44,356 bases of DNA from the NCBI GenBank assembly GCA_020352495.1, contig CP070677.1:716301-760656 (forward strand), in the 5' to 3' direction. The translations under genes and the position numbers were made by a program. The notes under the pieces are model-generated. The model was not told the DNA's origin, did no database searches, and saw only the letters and a program-made list of their open reading frames with translations. Every line of letters starts with the position of its first letter. The first letter of the stretch is position 1. The stretch comes from Candidatus Latescibacterota bacterium (GTDB taxonomy: Bacteria > Krumholzibacteriota > Krumholzibacteriia > WVZY01). Positions 33,194 through 42,687 of this stretch are shown here, piece after piece.

Positions 33194-36100
33194 AAACTCG
33201 GAGGTTGTAGCGCTTGATCTTGGAGAGCAAGCTCGGGTAACTGATACCCAGTTCGATGGCCGCCTGGGATTTGTTCCACCCGTTGCGTTCGAGCGAAGAG
33301 AGAATCTCGCGTTTCTCGAGAGCTTCGATCTGTCCCCGCAACCCGTTCTTCCGGTTCCCATTGCCCCCCGTTTCGCGAGCGGCGTGAACGACCTCGGCGG
33401 GCAGATGCGTCGCGGTAAGCTCTTCCCCGTCATCGGCGAGAATCACCGCGCGCTTGACGATCTTTTCGAGCTCGCGAACGTTGCCCGGCCAGTGGTAAGT
33501 CCGGAGCAGATCCATCGCGATGTCGTTGACGTCGGTAATCACTTTGTTCATCTCTGACGAGTACTTGCGCAAGTAGTGGAAGAACAACAAAGCGATATCC
33601 TCTTTTCTCCGACGCAGCGGAGGAATCTTGAGTGGGAAGTCATTGATCCTGTAATAGAAATCCTCGAGAAACCGTCCTTCGTGACACTGGTTCATCAAAT
33701 CAACCTTGGACGCGCAAATCACCCTCACATTGACGGGTTCGAGGTCGTTGGACCCAACTTTCCGGATCTTCTCGGTGTCGAGGAACTGGAGAAGCTTGCC
33801 TTGCATGGCCAGTGTCGTCTTCCCGATCTCATCGAGAAAGATCGTGCCCCCGTCGGCCCGCCGCAGCAAACCGTCCTTATCGGCCACGGCTCCGGTAAAC
33901 GCGCCCTTGACGTGGCCAAAAAGCTCCGATTCGAGAAGCGACTCGGGCATTGCCGCGCAGTTTACATGGACAAACCGCCGGTCCCTTCGGTCGCTCAAAA
34001 GGTGTATCGCATAGGCGATGAGCCCCTTACCGGTCCCCGTCTCGCCCTGGAGCAGCACGGTGGCATTCGAGTGCGCAACCCGCTCGGAGAGGTTGAGCAG
34101 CTTTATCATCTCGTTGTTTTCAGTGAGAATGCTCTCGAATCCGCTGGCGGCCGGTTTTGCTTTGGGTACGCGTCGCCTCTCGTTGCGGATCAGCTCATAG
34201 ATGGAGAGCGACACCAGCCTGGCATATGCCCCAAGGAAGTGGAGCGCTTCCTGTCCGATAGGGCCCCGGTCCTCTTGTTTGTCTTGGTGGACAAAGATCA
34301 CACCGAGGTCTTCGTTTTCGAACCCAAGCTCCTGAAAGACCAACGTCCCCATCTCGACCTTGACCCTGTCCTGGATGACTCGAAGCTCCGGCTCGTTGTC
34401 CGCCTCGGTGATGAGGAGGCCATGCGAATTCTCTGACTTGGAATGATGTTGATACCATGACAGAATCGCCTTCGCGTCCCCCCGACCCATACCCTCGAGC
34501 GACACGAGCCCGACACCGGATCCCTTGTTCCCCGGTATGGCGACAAACCCCCTATGAGCATTGAGCTTGCCAACGATGAGCTTCAGCGACGCCGCGAGAC
34601 CCGACACAAGCCGATCACGCGAGCGCGATCCGCTTTGGATGTCCCCAAACATCGGGATCTCTTCGAGGATCCTCCGTGTGTCGCGGGCCATCTGACCCTC
34701 GACACGGGAGCGCATCAATCTGAGGAGATTCTGGAATTTGGTGTTTCGCTCCTCGTCGGCAAGACGTGTCGCCTCATATACGGCAAGCAACGCATCATCG
34801 AGGTTTCCAAGCCGTTCCTCGACTGCCGCCAGGAGCACCTGTGAGAGGATCTGGTCTTTCGCTTCTTCGAGTTTGCCAAACCCGACAACGGTATCGGTGA
34901 AGATCTTTTTTGCCTTGAGAGCCGACTCCTGGTTCCTCTTGCGGAGATAGATCCGGCCGAGACGCTGCTGCGAGTGAAGCTGTTCGTACGGATTCCCGTA
35001 TTTCTCGAACATCTCGACGCTCGTCTCGAGACACTTGGCAGCCCGGTCAACCTCGCCTTTTCTGATGTAGCAAAGCCCCTGCGTCCGGTAAAAATAGCCC
35101 ATTTCGTAGAACTCGCCGCAGTTCTTGGCGACTTCGAGACCTTCGTTGACAATCGCCAGGGTCTTGTCGACATTGTTTAGCGCGAAGTGGACGTCTGCCA
35201 TCCGCCTCATGATTTCGGCCGTAATGTCACCCTCGGGAGCGATCTGTCTCGCCTTGCGAAGCGCGTTGTTCAAATTGACCAGCGCCGGTTTGACCATTCC
35301 CCGCGCGATCATCAGCTCACCAAGATACTCGTCCGCCAGGGCCGATTCGCGACCATACCCAAAATCATTGGCCATCGCCTGTCCACGGAGAATCAGCTTC
35401 TCTGCCTTGCAGTACTCCCCGCACTGGACGTACGTACGACCCTGCATGAGAATCGCCTTGGTGAGCTTATCCTGATCTCCTAGCCGCTCGGCCATCGTCG
35501 CCGCACTGGAGAATGCGCTCAGCGCATCGGTGAACCGGCGGAGCTTCGCATAGACGACACCGAGGTTTAGCTGAACTCGGATCAGGTGTTGTGTGAGTCC
35601 CAGCGACTTGGCAAGCTCGAGCGACTTCGAGAGGGACGCCAGGGAGCGGTTCCAGCGACACGCGTTTTTGTGAAGGAGACCAAGGTTGTTGTAGACGTAC
35701 GCGATTCCGATCCGGTCTTCGATGCGCCTGTATGAAGAAAGCGCATCCGTGAAAAACTCCTCCGCCTCGCCCGTCTGCCCCAGCCGGTGATAACAGTTCG
35801 CCAGCAGAAGCTGGACATCGGCTACTTCCCGATGCTCGTCCGAGTGTTTGAGACGGCGGTACGCACTGAAACCGATCTTGAGGGCGTTTTCGTAATGCCC
35901 TTGTGCGTAGAGGATATATGCTTCTCGAAAATCGACCTTGCCCAGCGCCTCGGTCGGCACGTCATCACCAAGCAGCGTCCGTGCCTTCTCGAGGAGCTTC
36001 CATGCGTCTTTGTAACTGCCTTTTTTGCGGTGGCAGTCACCGATTCGCAGAAAGAGCCGGAATCGGTCGGGAAAATCGTTTAAGTCGTTGGATTGTAGAG

Positions 36101-36248
36101 CTTTTGTGAAGTACTCGATGGCGGCGGAGTAGTTCTCCGTGGCGAAATGCATCTGCCCGATTTCCTCATTGGGCGAGAAGACCGATTCAGGATGCTTCCG
36201 TCGCTTGTTGTTATGAAGCCCGTCTTTATCGTCCCGTGCGTTCGACAT
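33189..36248 (-). CDS. Sigma-54-dependent activator with N-terminal TPR repeats and GAF-like domain
   Basis: 1019 residues. Order: about ten TPR-like repeats (30-515, e.g. [26 protein letters not shown]), a GAF-like domain (about 545-690), an AAA+ sigma-54 interaction domain with Walker A GETGTGKG (735-742), GAFTGA (782-787), Walker B GTIFLDE (801-807), then a Fis-type helix-turn-helix ([23 protein letters not shown], 993-1014). There is no receiver domain, so input is by protein or ligand binding through TPR/GAF, not phosphorylation. The intact GAFTGA implies sigma-54 contact. It follows the small secreted gene by 55 bases. ATG 36248 lacks a clear ribosome-binding site. Confidence 0.93.
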   Translation of the reverse strand: MSNARDDKDGLHNNKRRKHPESVFSPNEEIGQMHFATENYSAAIEYFTKALQSNDLNDFPDRFRLFLRIGDCHRKKGSYKDAWKLLEKARTLLGDDVPTEALGKVDFREAYILYAQGHYENALKIGFSAYRRLKHSDEHREVADVQLLLANCYHRLGQTGEAEEFFTDALSSYRRIEDRIGIAYVYNNLGLLHKNACRWNRSLASLSKSLELAKSLGLTQHLIRVQLNLGVVYAKLRRFTDALSAFSSAATMAERLGDQDKLTKAILMQGRTYVQCGEYCKAEKLILRGQAMANDFGYGRESALADEYLGELMIARGMVKPALVNLNNALRKARQIAPEGDITAEIMRRMADVHFALNNVDKTLAIVNEGLEVAKNCGEFYEMGYFYRTQGLCYIRKGEVDRAAKCLETSVEMFEKYGNPYEQLHSQQRLGRIYLRKRNQESALKAKKIFTDTVVGFGKLEEAKDQILSQVLLAAVEERLGNLDDALLAVYEATRLADEERNTKFQNLLRLMRSRVEGQMARDTRRILEEIPMFGDIQSGSRSRDRLVSGLAASLKLIVGKLNAHRGFVAIPGNKGSGVGLVSLEGMGRGDAKAILSWYQHHSKSENSHGLLITEADNEPELRVIQDRVKVEMGTLVFQELGFENEDLGVIFVHQDKQEDRGPIGQEALHFLGAYARLVSLSIYELIRNERRRVPKAKPAASGFESILTENNEMIKLLNLSERVAHSNATVLLQGETGTGKGLIAYAIHLLSDRRDRRFVHVNCAAMPESLLESELFGHVKGAFTGAVADKDGLLRRADGGTIFLDEIGKTTLAMQGKLLQFLDTEKIRKVGSNDLEPVNVRVICASKVDLMNQCHEGRFLEDFYYRINDFPLKIPPLRRRKEDIALLFFHYLRKYSSEMNKVITDVNDIAMDLLRTYHWPGNVRELEKIVKRAVILADDGEELTATHLPAEVVHAARETGGNGNRKNGLRGQIEALEKREILSSLERNGWNKSQAAIELGISYPSLLSKIKRYNLRVY

Positions 36249-36303
36249 TTCTAGACTAGGTCTCGTGTGCTCTTAGGTTGTGCCGAAACTCAAGAGCAAT
36301 ATG

Positions 36304-36612
36304 TTATCTGTAAAGCCTGAAAGTGAAAAAGTACATCCGCCAAATCTGTGCCGCCAACCTAGCCTGAATTTGGACGCCGGTATCTATCGAGACACCGTTG
36401 GGTTTTGTCTTCTTGTTTTGGCGTCCTGCCAGGTCGTCTGCATCCCCATCGTCGCCCTCTCCGCTAAACGCCGGATTGTCACCCGACTGCGGAGTAATGA
36501 TATGTATGGTGGGCGTATCCTGGGCACCAGGGGACTTCGCAGAAGGCATAGTGGTAGGATATACGAGCACCAGAGCCATTACAGCCACCAGAGTGAGCCA
36601 TGCCCGTTTCAT
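36304..36612 (-). CDS. Small secreted protein of unknown function
   Basis: 102 residues. Signal peptide MKRAWLTLVAVMALVLVYPTTMPSA, then a short acidic stretch (GEGDDGDADD) and a basic, aromatic end (ARLAAQIWRMYFFTFRLYR). ATG 36612 has AAGGAG 12 bases upstream; longer starts are not needed. It has its own promoter (36695-36724) and lies just before the TPR activator gene, so it may be co-transcribed. A possible signal or anti-activator role is speculation. Confidence 0.7.
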   Translation of the reverse strand: MKRAWLTLVAVMALVLVYPTTMPSAKSPGAQDTPTIHIITPQSGDNPAFSGEGDDGDADDLAGRQNKKTKPNGVSIDTGVQIQARLAAQIWRMYFFTFRLYR

Positions 36613-36694
36613 CCGACCATCATCTCCTTCCAAGGCCAACCTTGTATCTACAAATCAGATAACCATCATAGGGTACGTGAATACCTACTAACAT

Positions 36695-36724
36695 AATATA
36701 GCGTTGCGTCTTACGTATTGTCAA
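36695..36724 (-). promoter_or_regulatory. Sigma-70-type promoter of the small secreted gene
   Basis: TTGACA (36719-36724), 18 bases, TATATT (36695-36700), starting 5 bases after the NtrX-like gene stop. The expected start near 36688 gives a 75-base leader. It may also drive the activator gene. Confidence 0.6.
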
Positions 36725-36728
36725 GGAC

Positions 36729-38117
36729 TTACGCCGAACTTTCCTCATTGTCCTCGTCTTCTCGGCTTCGCTTGTAAGGTATCCCGTATTTTTCTAGTTT
36801 TTTGTAAAGATTGCTCCGTTGCATCCCGAGCTTACGGGCAGTCTTGCTGACGTTGTAACCACAGGCCCGGAGTTTTCGGACAAAAAACTCCCGCTCGACC
36901 GCCTCTCTGAACTCGTTGTAGGTGTCCCTCTCGAGAAACTGCTCCTCGAGATTCTTCGCCGGCCCGAGAAGCGGAAGGTCCTCGACGTCAATCGTCTGTT
37001 TCTGGGTCAGGATGACGAGTCGTTCGATCAGGTTTTCGAGTTCCCGAATATTTCCCGGCCAGTTGTATTCGGTGAGCTCCGCGATCGCGCGCTTCGACAT
37101 CTTCTTGGGTCTCTGTCCGAGTTCCGCGGCGGTTTCTTGGAGGAAATGCTCCACCAAAAGCGGGATGTCCGTTACCCGTTTCCTCAGCGGCGGAATGGTG
37201 ACCGGCACCACATTGAGCCGGTAGAAAAGATCTTCCCGAAACGTCCCAGCCTGGCTCTCCTTTTGGAGATCTTTGTTCGTCGCGGCGATCACCCGAACAT
37301 CGACCTGTTTGGTCTCCGTTCCCCCCACGCGCTCGAATTGTGACTCCTGGAGCACGCGCAACACCTTTGCCTGAGCCGCATGGCTCATGTCCCCGACCTC
37401 ATCGAGAAACAACGTCCCACCGTCCGCCAGCTCGAATTTTCCGACCCGGCGGGACACGGCGCCCGTGAACGAGCCCTTTTCGTGACCAAAGAGTTCGCTC
37501 TCGATGAGTTCCTCGGGTATCGCGGCGCAGTTGACTTCGACAAAGGCCTCGTTCGCCCGGGGACTCATCTCATGGACGGCGCGGGCGACGAGCTCCTTGC
37601 CCGTGCCGTTCTCACCGATGATCAATATTCGCGCGTTCGTCGGAGCCACTTTTTGGAGCGTCTCCATGATTTCAGCGATGTCGGGGTGCTCGCCGATGAT
37701 CTGCGTCTTCTTTTGAACCTCCGCCTTGAGCGAGATGTTCTCGCGGATGAGCTGCCGCTGGGCGAGACCGTTCCGTATCACAAGCAGGATTCTATCCGCG
37801 TCGATGGGCTTCTCGATAAAATCGAACGCACCAAGCCGCGTGGCCTCCACGGCGGTTTGGATCGTCCCATGACCCGAAATGATGACTACGGGAAGCTCGG
37901 GTTGGCTCTTGTGAAGCCGTGAGAGAACCTCCATCCCATCCATCCCCGGCATCTTGATATCGAGAAGGACGAGATCGACGAACTCGTTTTCCGCTTTGTG
38001 GAGCGCGTCGACGCCGTCGTCAGCTGTGATGACGCTATACTTTTCGTACTCGAGAAGCCGTCGTAAGGTGTCCCGGATTCCCTTTTCGTCGTCTGCGACA
38101 AGAATGTTTTTTGGCAT
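36729..38117 (-). CDS. Sigma-54 response regulator, NtrC/NtrX family
   Basis: 462 residues: a receiver domain with phospho-acceptor D53 ([13 protein letters not shown]) and K103, an AAA+ domain (Walker A GENGTGKE 168-175, GSFTGA 215-220, [12 protein letters not shown]), and a Fis-type helix-turn-helix ([28 protein letters not shown]). GSFTGA is a usual variant of GAFTGA in NtrX-like members. It ends in an acidic tail. No cognate kinase is in the window. ATG 38117 has no visible ribosome-binding site, and the promoter is at 38186-38213. Confidence 0.93.
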   Translation of the reverse strand: MPKNILVADDEKGIRDTLRRLLEYEKYSVITADDGVDALHKAENEFVDLVLLDIKMPGMDGMEVLSRLHKSQPELPVVIISGHGTIQTAVEATRLGAFDFIEKPIDADRILLVIRNGLAQRQLIRENISLKAEVQKKTQIIGEHPDIAEIMETLQKVAPTNARILIIGENGTGKELVARAVHEMSPRANEAFVEVNCAAIPEELIESELFGHEKGSFTGAVSRRVGKFELADGGTLFLDEVGDMSHAAQAKVLRVLQESQFERVGGTETKQVDVRVIAATNKDLQKESQAGTFREDLFYRLNVVPVTIPPLRKRVTDIPLLVEHFLQETAAELGQRPKKMSKRAIAELTEYNWPGNIRELENLIERLVILTQKQTIDVEDLPLLGPAKNLEEQFLERDTYNEFREAVEREFFVRKLRACGYNVSKTARKLGMQRSNLYKKLEKYGIPYKRSREDEDNEESSA

Positions 38118-38185
38118 ACGCGCGCGGAGTGTTGACTGTGCGTTCGATCCGTTTTCGATGGTTTTCCTTATGGTATAGACATATC

Positions 38186-38213
38186 ATAATAACAATCGCA
38201 ATGGCTATGGCAA
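38186..38213 (-). promoter_or_regulatory. Sigma-70-type promoter of the NtrX-like gene
   Basis: TTGCCA (38208-38213), 16 bases, TATTAT (38186-38191) on the minus strand, about 70 bases before the ATG. The divergent rlmN gene starts at 38307. I see no clear rlmN promoter. Confidence 0.5.
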
Positions 38214-38306
38214 AAAATGGACGGGGTGCCGGTATGGCTCTCCGCTACGCGCTACCCTAGCCATCACTTGTCTCGTGGCGCGAAGCGCCCGATCTGGGAG
38301 TCGGCA

Positions 38307-39428
38307 ATGCAAGACGACATGTCCGGGAGAACGCATCACAACGCACATCACGGGATCGTTGAAAACGGCCGGACTCATCTCCGTGACTTGAGTCTGACCG
38401 AGCTTCGCGAGTTCGTGGAGCGTCTCGAAGAGCCGCGCTACCGGTATCGTCAACTCGTGTCCTGGCTTTATGAAAAGCTCGCCGACGATTTTCTGGAAAT
38501 GACCGATCTGCCAATGAGCTTGCGGGAGACCCTGGGACGGAACGCGGAGGTTTCGTCGCTGCGCGGGGCCACGATGCAGGTCTCCAAGATCGACGACACG
38601 AGAAAATACCTTTTTGAGCTTCGTGACGGCAAGTTCGTCGAATCGGTCATGATGCGTCACGGTCACCGGCTTACGCTCTGCATATCCAGTCAGGTGGGAT
38701 GCCCGATGGACTGCAGGTTCTGCCAGACGTCAAAGGGCGTCTTTCAACGCAACCTCAAAAGCGGTGAGATCCTCGACCAGATCTGCCACCTAAAGCAGGA
38801 CTGCCGGGACGACGCGGACAAAGTGAATATCGTCTTCATGGGAATGGGTGAGCCGCTTCTCAATTACCGATCGCTCGTACAGGTGATCGGCACGCTCAAT
38901 GACGCAGATGGTCTGGAAATGGGTAGCAAACGGATCACTGTGTCTACCTCCGGGCTCCCGCGGCGGATGAAAAACCTCGCAAATGAAGGGATCAAGTGCT
39001 CGTTGGCCGTGTCGCTGAACGCCACTACCGACGACCAAAGACGTCGGCTGATGCCCGCCGTGTCGAGACACTCGCTCAAGGACACGATCGACGCCGCCCG
39101 TTACTTCGCCGAACGCACGGGCCGCCGGGTAACGCTCGAGTACGTGCTCCTCAAAGGGGAAAACACATCCTACGAAGATGCCCACCGGCTCGGAAAGATC
39201 TCCCGCAAGGGCCCCTTCAAGATCAACCTCATCCCGTACAACCCGGGAAGGGACCCCGAGTTCGACACGTTGAGCGAGGACGAACTCGACCGGTTTATTC
39301 AGGTTCTGCTCCCGTACTCGCCCACGCTTACCGTCAGACGAAGCAAGGGACCGGACATTTTCGCGGCCTGCGGCCAGCTGTGGAATCAGAGCCTCGGGCA
39401 CAAAAAAGAACCTGCAGAAGGAACCTAG
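38307..39428 (+). CDS. rlmN: 23S rRNA/tRNA adenine-C2 methyltransferase RlmN
   Basis: 373 residues of radical SAM RlmN, which methylates A2503 of 23S rRNA and A37 of some tRNAs. The iron-sulfur motif CPMDCRFC is intact, followed by QTSKGVFQRNLKSGEILDQ, FMGMGEPLLNY, STSGLPRRMKNLA and SLNATTDDQRRRLMP, then a C-terminal FAACGQL-type catalytic cysteine. ATG 38307 has GGGAG 6 bases upstream. The frame is open to 38217, but that stretch is not needed. It is convergent with the metallopeptidase gene. Confidence 0.95.
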   Translation: MQDDMSGRTHHNAHHGIVENGRTHLRDLSLTELREFVERLEEPRYRYRQLVSWLYEKLADDFLEMTDLPMSLRETLGRNAEVSSLRGATMQVSKIDDTRKYLFELRDGKFVESVMMRHGHRLTLCISSQVGCPMDCRFCQTSKGVFQRNLKSGEILDQICHLKQDCRDDADKVNIVFMGMGEPLLNYRSLVQVIGTLNDADGLEMGSKRITVSTSGLPRRMKNLANEGIKCSLAVSLNATTDDQRRRLMPAVSRHSLKDTIDAARYFAERTGRRVTLEYVLLKGENTSYEDAHRLGKISRKGPFKINLIPYNPGRDPEFDTLSEDELDRFIQVLLPYSPTLTVRRSKGPDIFAACGQLWNQSLGHKKEPAEGT

Positions 39429-39605
39429 GATTCGCGAGAGGAGGGATCTTTATCGGTTCCTTCCACAGGTCTGGCTGCGTGTTGTACGCAACTCGCGGAG
39501 CGCATGGTGCAGGCAACTCAAGGGACTCGCCCTGCCGAGTATTTCGTGTCTGCGTTTCCGGCAAGCCCACGAAACAGACGGCGCCTGCGGTCGAGAAGAT
39601 AGCCG

Positions 39606-40673
39606 TTATTTGATCATCAGCAACTTTGTCGTCATTCTCGAATTTCCGGCCTTCACCACCCCGAAATAGGTTGAACTGGCAACTTGTCTCCCGTGTCTGT
39701 CACGACCGTCCCAGCCCACACGAACATCGGCACCACTTGGTCGTCCTTTGTATAGCTCGCGAACCAGCGCGCCTGTCACGTCATAGACCGTAACGGTGAG
39801 CTGCTCGCCCGATGCGACGAAATCGTCGCTGACACGCACACGAAGCTCGGTTTGCGGGTTGAACGGATTCGGATACCCGACGAAGCTCACGATGATCGGC
39901 TCCCCGGAAACCCCGGTCGTGAGTCCGAGGAAGAACTGCCTCAGACCGGTGACGGCTAGCGGCGACTCGAGTTCGGGATTTTCCACACGACCTCCGAAGA
40001 AGGCCGCCGACCCGCCAAAAAGGACGCGAAAATCTTCCGCGAAGATTTCGCGAGGGCGATAGGCGTGAGCGGATGACTCCGAAAACTTGTTCCTGTCCTC
40101 GATACCCCTGATTTTTCGGTATTCGTCCCAGCGGCGATGCGATGAATCGGGGAGATAACGGTACTGGAAAACGTGCCCCATCTCGTGAGCGATGATGTAC
40201 GCCGCACCTTCAGTTGAGATTTCCAGCACCTGCGGGCTCAAATATATTCGCCGCCCGCTGGCGGAGCTGGAAAGCACGTTTGCCCTCGGAAACGGAAGGA
40301 CGTATACCTCGACCTCCAGGTCGATGTTGGGGTAGCCGATCTGGCTGAGACGATCGACCACCAAATCGTTGTCCAGAGGATGGAACCGCCCATCGCCCTT
40401 GTTTTGGATCAACGGGTCATTGATATCCGTAATCAACGTGAAATACTGGCCATTATCGAGTTCGAGAACCCCGCGTGCGCCATCGATCCTCGTACGTTCG
40501 GCAAGGTAGTCCGCCGTGAAAACCCGGGCGTCCACGCCATTGGCAAGCTGGACCTCGAGGATCCCGTCCTCGGATGCGGCATACACAGTCATCGGAGCCG
40601 ATCCGACGAGGGCAAACCCAAAGACGGATAGCACCAGGACGACTCGTAACTTCTGGAGTCCGTTCGTACTCAC
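39606..40673 (-). CDS. Secreted HEXXH metallopeptidase with FlgD/type IX-like C-terminal domain
   Basis: 355 residues. Signal peptide (about 1-33, ending VYAAS), a domain with the zinc motif HEMGH (about residue 165) and a likely third ligand E in EIFAEDFRVLFGG, and a C-terminal domain (VGYPNPFNPQTELRV...GWDGRDRHGRQVASSTYFGVVKAG...KLLMIK) that is FlgD-like and resembles type IX sorting tails. Unlike the M6-like gene at 26560-29955, the zinc site looks intact. The substrate is unknown. The start is GTG 40673 with only a weak ribosome-binding site. The 177-base gap to rlmN has a hairpin (near 39550-39580) but no clear terminator. Confidence 0.8.
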   Translation of the reverse strand: MSTNGLQKLRVVLVLSVFGFALVGSAPMTVYAASEDGILEVQLANGVDARVFTADYLAERTRIDGARGVLELDNGQYFTLITDINDPLIQNKGDGRFHPLDNDLVVDRLSQIGYPNIDLEVEVYVLPFPRANVLSSSASGRRIYLSPQVLEISTEGAAYIIAHEMGHVFQYRYLPDSSHRRWDEYRKIRGIEDRNKFSESSAHAYRPREIFAEDFRVLFGGSAAFFGGRVENPELESPLAVTGLRQFFLGLTTGVSGEPIIVSFVGYPNPFNPQTELRVRVSDDFVASGEQLTVTVYDVTGALVRELYKGRPSGADVRVGWDGRDRHGRQVASSTYFGVVKAGNSRMTTKLLMIK

Positions 40674-41041
40674 AGGTCGCGAAGCGGTTTTTAACTATGA
40701 ATGTGATTAAGCGAAGACGATTGAGCTATGAACTATAATTCGATATTTCCGATAATTGTTACGACCCCTCTGCCACTAGAGTCTGCAACCGGTGTTCCCC
40801 GGGAAGACGTTACGCGAGCCCGTTCTCGACCGACGCCCCCACCGAACCGGAAACCGATCCGTTATGTTTTTTTTCAATAGCAGGTTACAATGGTTATTTG
40901 AACTTTGTCGCCAGGCAGGTTTCCTAACACTCTGCAAATTAGGGAGGTAGTACGTGGTCAAACCGTAATGATCTTTGGGGCATCTTACCCAGAATCACAA
41001 CGACATATGGGGAATGTCACCCACCACTCGGGAGCCAACTA

Positions 41042-41064
41042 CGGGTGATTTCTCATGTTACCCG
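41042..41064. other. Hairpin next to the plus-strand terminator
   Basis: CGGGTGA and TTACCCG form a 7-bp stem with one G-U (on the plus strand) around a 9-base loop, immediately before the next hairpin. Confidence 0.3.
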
Positions 41065-41095
41065 CCCCGGAGCGGCGGCGAGATCCGGGGTTTTT
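41065..41095 (+). terminator. Terminator-like hairpin on the plus strand
   Basis: CCCCGG (41065-41070) and CCGGGG (41085-41090) around 14 bases, followed by TTTTT. The plus-strand direction does not fit any neighbouring gene, so it could end an unrecognised RNA starting between 40680 and 41040. I found no good promoter. Confidence 0.45.
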
Positions 41096-41302
41096 CGGAG
41101 AATCACGCCTGCGAGGCGGGGCGAATCCAACCTGTCGGTGTGTGGAAGCCCAGTTGGTGGCAAGGGCAGGGCTGTTGGCATCCCGTCGCGTGGTCCGCCA
41201 AGGGAGTCCGCGGAGTTCGCGGCAGGGCCGAGAGGCGGCAACTCCGGTCTCGGTGGGGTCGGCGGGAGGACCGGTCGGATTCAGTGCCGGTATCGGGAGC
41301 AG

Positions 41303-42619
41303 TTAGAACCGGACCCCAGTCCCAAAATGGAATCTGTACGACCCTCGGAGATTGAACCCAAAATCGAACCGCAACACATCCCGCAGTGGCGAGTAGACTC
41401 GGAGACCAAGCCCGCCGGTTCCCCGGAGGTTCTCCAGCTCGAACGAATCGGTATCGTCCCAAACGATGCCCCCATCGATAAACGTGACGAGACCGAGACT
41501 GATGTCAAAGGTTCTCACGATTGGCAGCCGGAGAATCTTCTTTGGCATGACTTCGTAACGCCACTCGACCGTCCCAAACCACCGATGAAATCCTGAGAAC
41601 CGGCCGTTTTGACGTCCGCGCAGCGAGCGGGGCCCGCCAAGCTTCAACACCGAGTAGTCCGGGAAATCCCCAAACTGATACTGGAAGTCCGAGAGCAACC
41701 CGATGACGTGTTTTTCACCCACGGATCGGAAATGTCTGAGCTCATTCCACAGCCAGTAGTAGACGTCGTGCCCATCGTCCAATGGATACGTGGCCCTAAG
41801 AGCGGTAACGAATACGATGCCCTGCCCGGGTCGCACGTGACTGTCGCGGCTGTCGAAACGGTAGCCGACGAGCGGGGAGAGCGAGATTTCTTTTGTGGTT
41901 TCTTCATATCTCGCACCGGTTCGGGATTTGTTGAGCGCGGCAACGAACTGAAGCTGCGAGAACTTGATTCGGCTTTCCGTCAGCGGAAAACCGACAAACC
42001 CGCTTAGACCCGTTCGCTCGAGAACGCTAACCTCGTCGGGCTCGTCACCTCTATTGAAATAGTTCCCACGCGCACCGACACTGATGTGCCTCCACCCGAT
42101 CCACGGCGAGGTCCACCCGAAAGAGAAATTCTCGTCCCGTCGCTCGTTTCGCGTAAACGTGAATGCCAGCTGTTCGATCCTGCCCCTGAAGTTCTTGTCG
42201 TTCCAGCGGATCCCATAAGTGAGTCCCGATTCAAAATCGTATTTGAGATACGGCAGGATCGCCTTGACGAACAGCTCGGACCGCTCGATCACGTGAATAC
42301 GCAGTGCGCAGTGACCGGGGCGAAGCTCGACCGCCGTCACCTCGACACTCGCAAACGGACTCATGCCGTTCAAAAAACGAATGTCACGAACGAGGGTCGG
42401 CTCATCTAGCCTCTGGCCCGGTCGTGTCTCCATCTCACGGAGGATCACGTGGGTCCGGGTTTGCCGGTTCCCCGAGACCGTAATCGAGTCCACAATCGTG
42501 TCATATGCCCAGGCCACTCTACTATCATCGACGGGGTCCGGGTTGGCCTGGGTGGGGGAAGACAAGCAAACGAGGATAATCGTAAGAGATGCAATCGCCC
42601 GCGGCGCAGCTAACCTCAT
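41303..42619 (-). CDS. BamA/TamA-superfamily outer-membrane protein with one POTRA
   Basis: 438 residues. Signal peptide (about 1-25), one POTRA domain (about 45-115: SITVSGNRQTRTHVILREMETRPGQRLDEPTLVRDIRFLNGMSPFASVEV) and a C-terminal 16-strand-type Omp85 barrel with GGPRSLRGR (loop 6) and a terminal F (FGTGVRF). BamA has five POTRA repeats, so this shorter one belongs to a different Omp85 branch, perhaps for transport of a specific protein or lipid. ATG 42619 has AAGGT upstream. Genes upstream (42688-44332) are envelope proteins in the same direction. Confidence 0.85.
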   Translation of the reverse strand: MRLAAPRAIASLTIILVCLSSPTQANPDPVDDSRVAWAYDTIVDSITVSGNRQTRTHVILREMETRPGQRLDEPTLVRDIRFLNGMSPFASVEVTAVELRPGHCALRIHVIERSELFVKAILPYLKYDFESGLTYGIRWNDKNFRGRIEQLAFTFTRNERRDENFSFGWTSPWIGWRHISVGARGNYFNRGDEPDEVSVLERTGLSGFVGFPLTESRIKFSQLQFVAALNKSRTGARYEETTKEISLSPLVGYRFDSRDSHVRPGQGIVFVTALRATYPLDDGHDVYYWLWNELRHFRSVGEKHVIGLLSDFQYQFGDFPDYSVLKLGGPRSLRGRQNGRFSGFHRWFGTVEWRYEVMPKKILRLPIVRTFDISLGLVTFIDGGIVWDDTDSFELENLRGTGGLGLRVYSPLRDVLRFDFGFNLRGSYRFHFGTGVRF

Positions 42620-42687
42620 GTAGATACCTTAATAATTGAGCCCATCGATGGAAAGAGCAAATCTGAGGCCAGCCCGCACAACTGTGA

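Larger units (their letters stand above)
40674..41302. other. 629-base non-coding region, AT-rich then GC-rich and structured
   Basis: The left half (40674-41000) is AT-rich and holds the upstream region of the metallopeptidase gene, where I see no convincing promoter. The right half (41040-41302) is GC-rich and full of small repeats (for example CCAACCTG...CAGTTGG at 41127-41158), and contains the terminator-like hairpin at 41065-41095. Open frames across it overlap the next gene's shadow and show no domain. Group II intron domain V is not seen. Confidence 0.55.

Noticed and set aside
32857-33279. Open frame of about 140 codons overlapping the activator gene end
   Set aside because: It starts inside the activator coding sequence, has no ribosome-binding site or domain, and crosses the hairpin region.
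41040-41302. Group II intron fragment
   Set aside because: Some repeats look like domain I, but no domain V or reverse transcriptase gene is visible.
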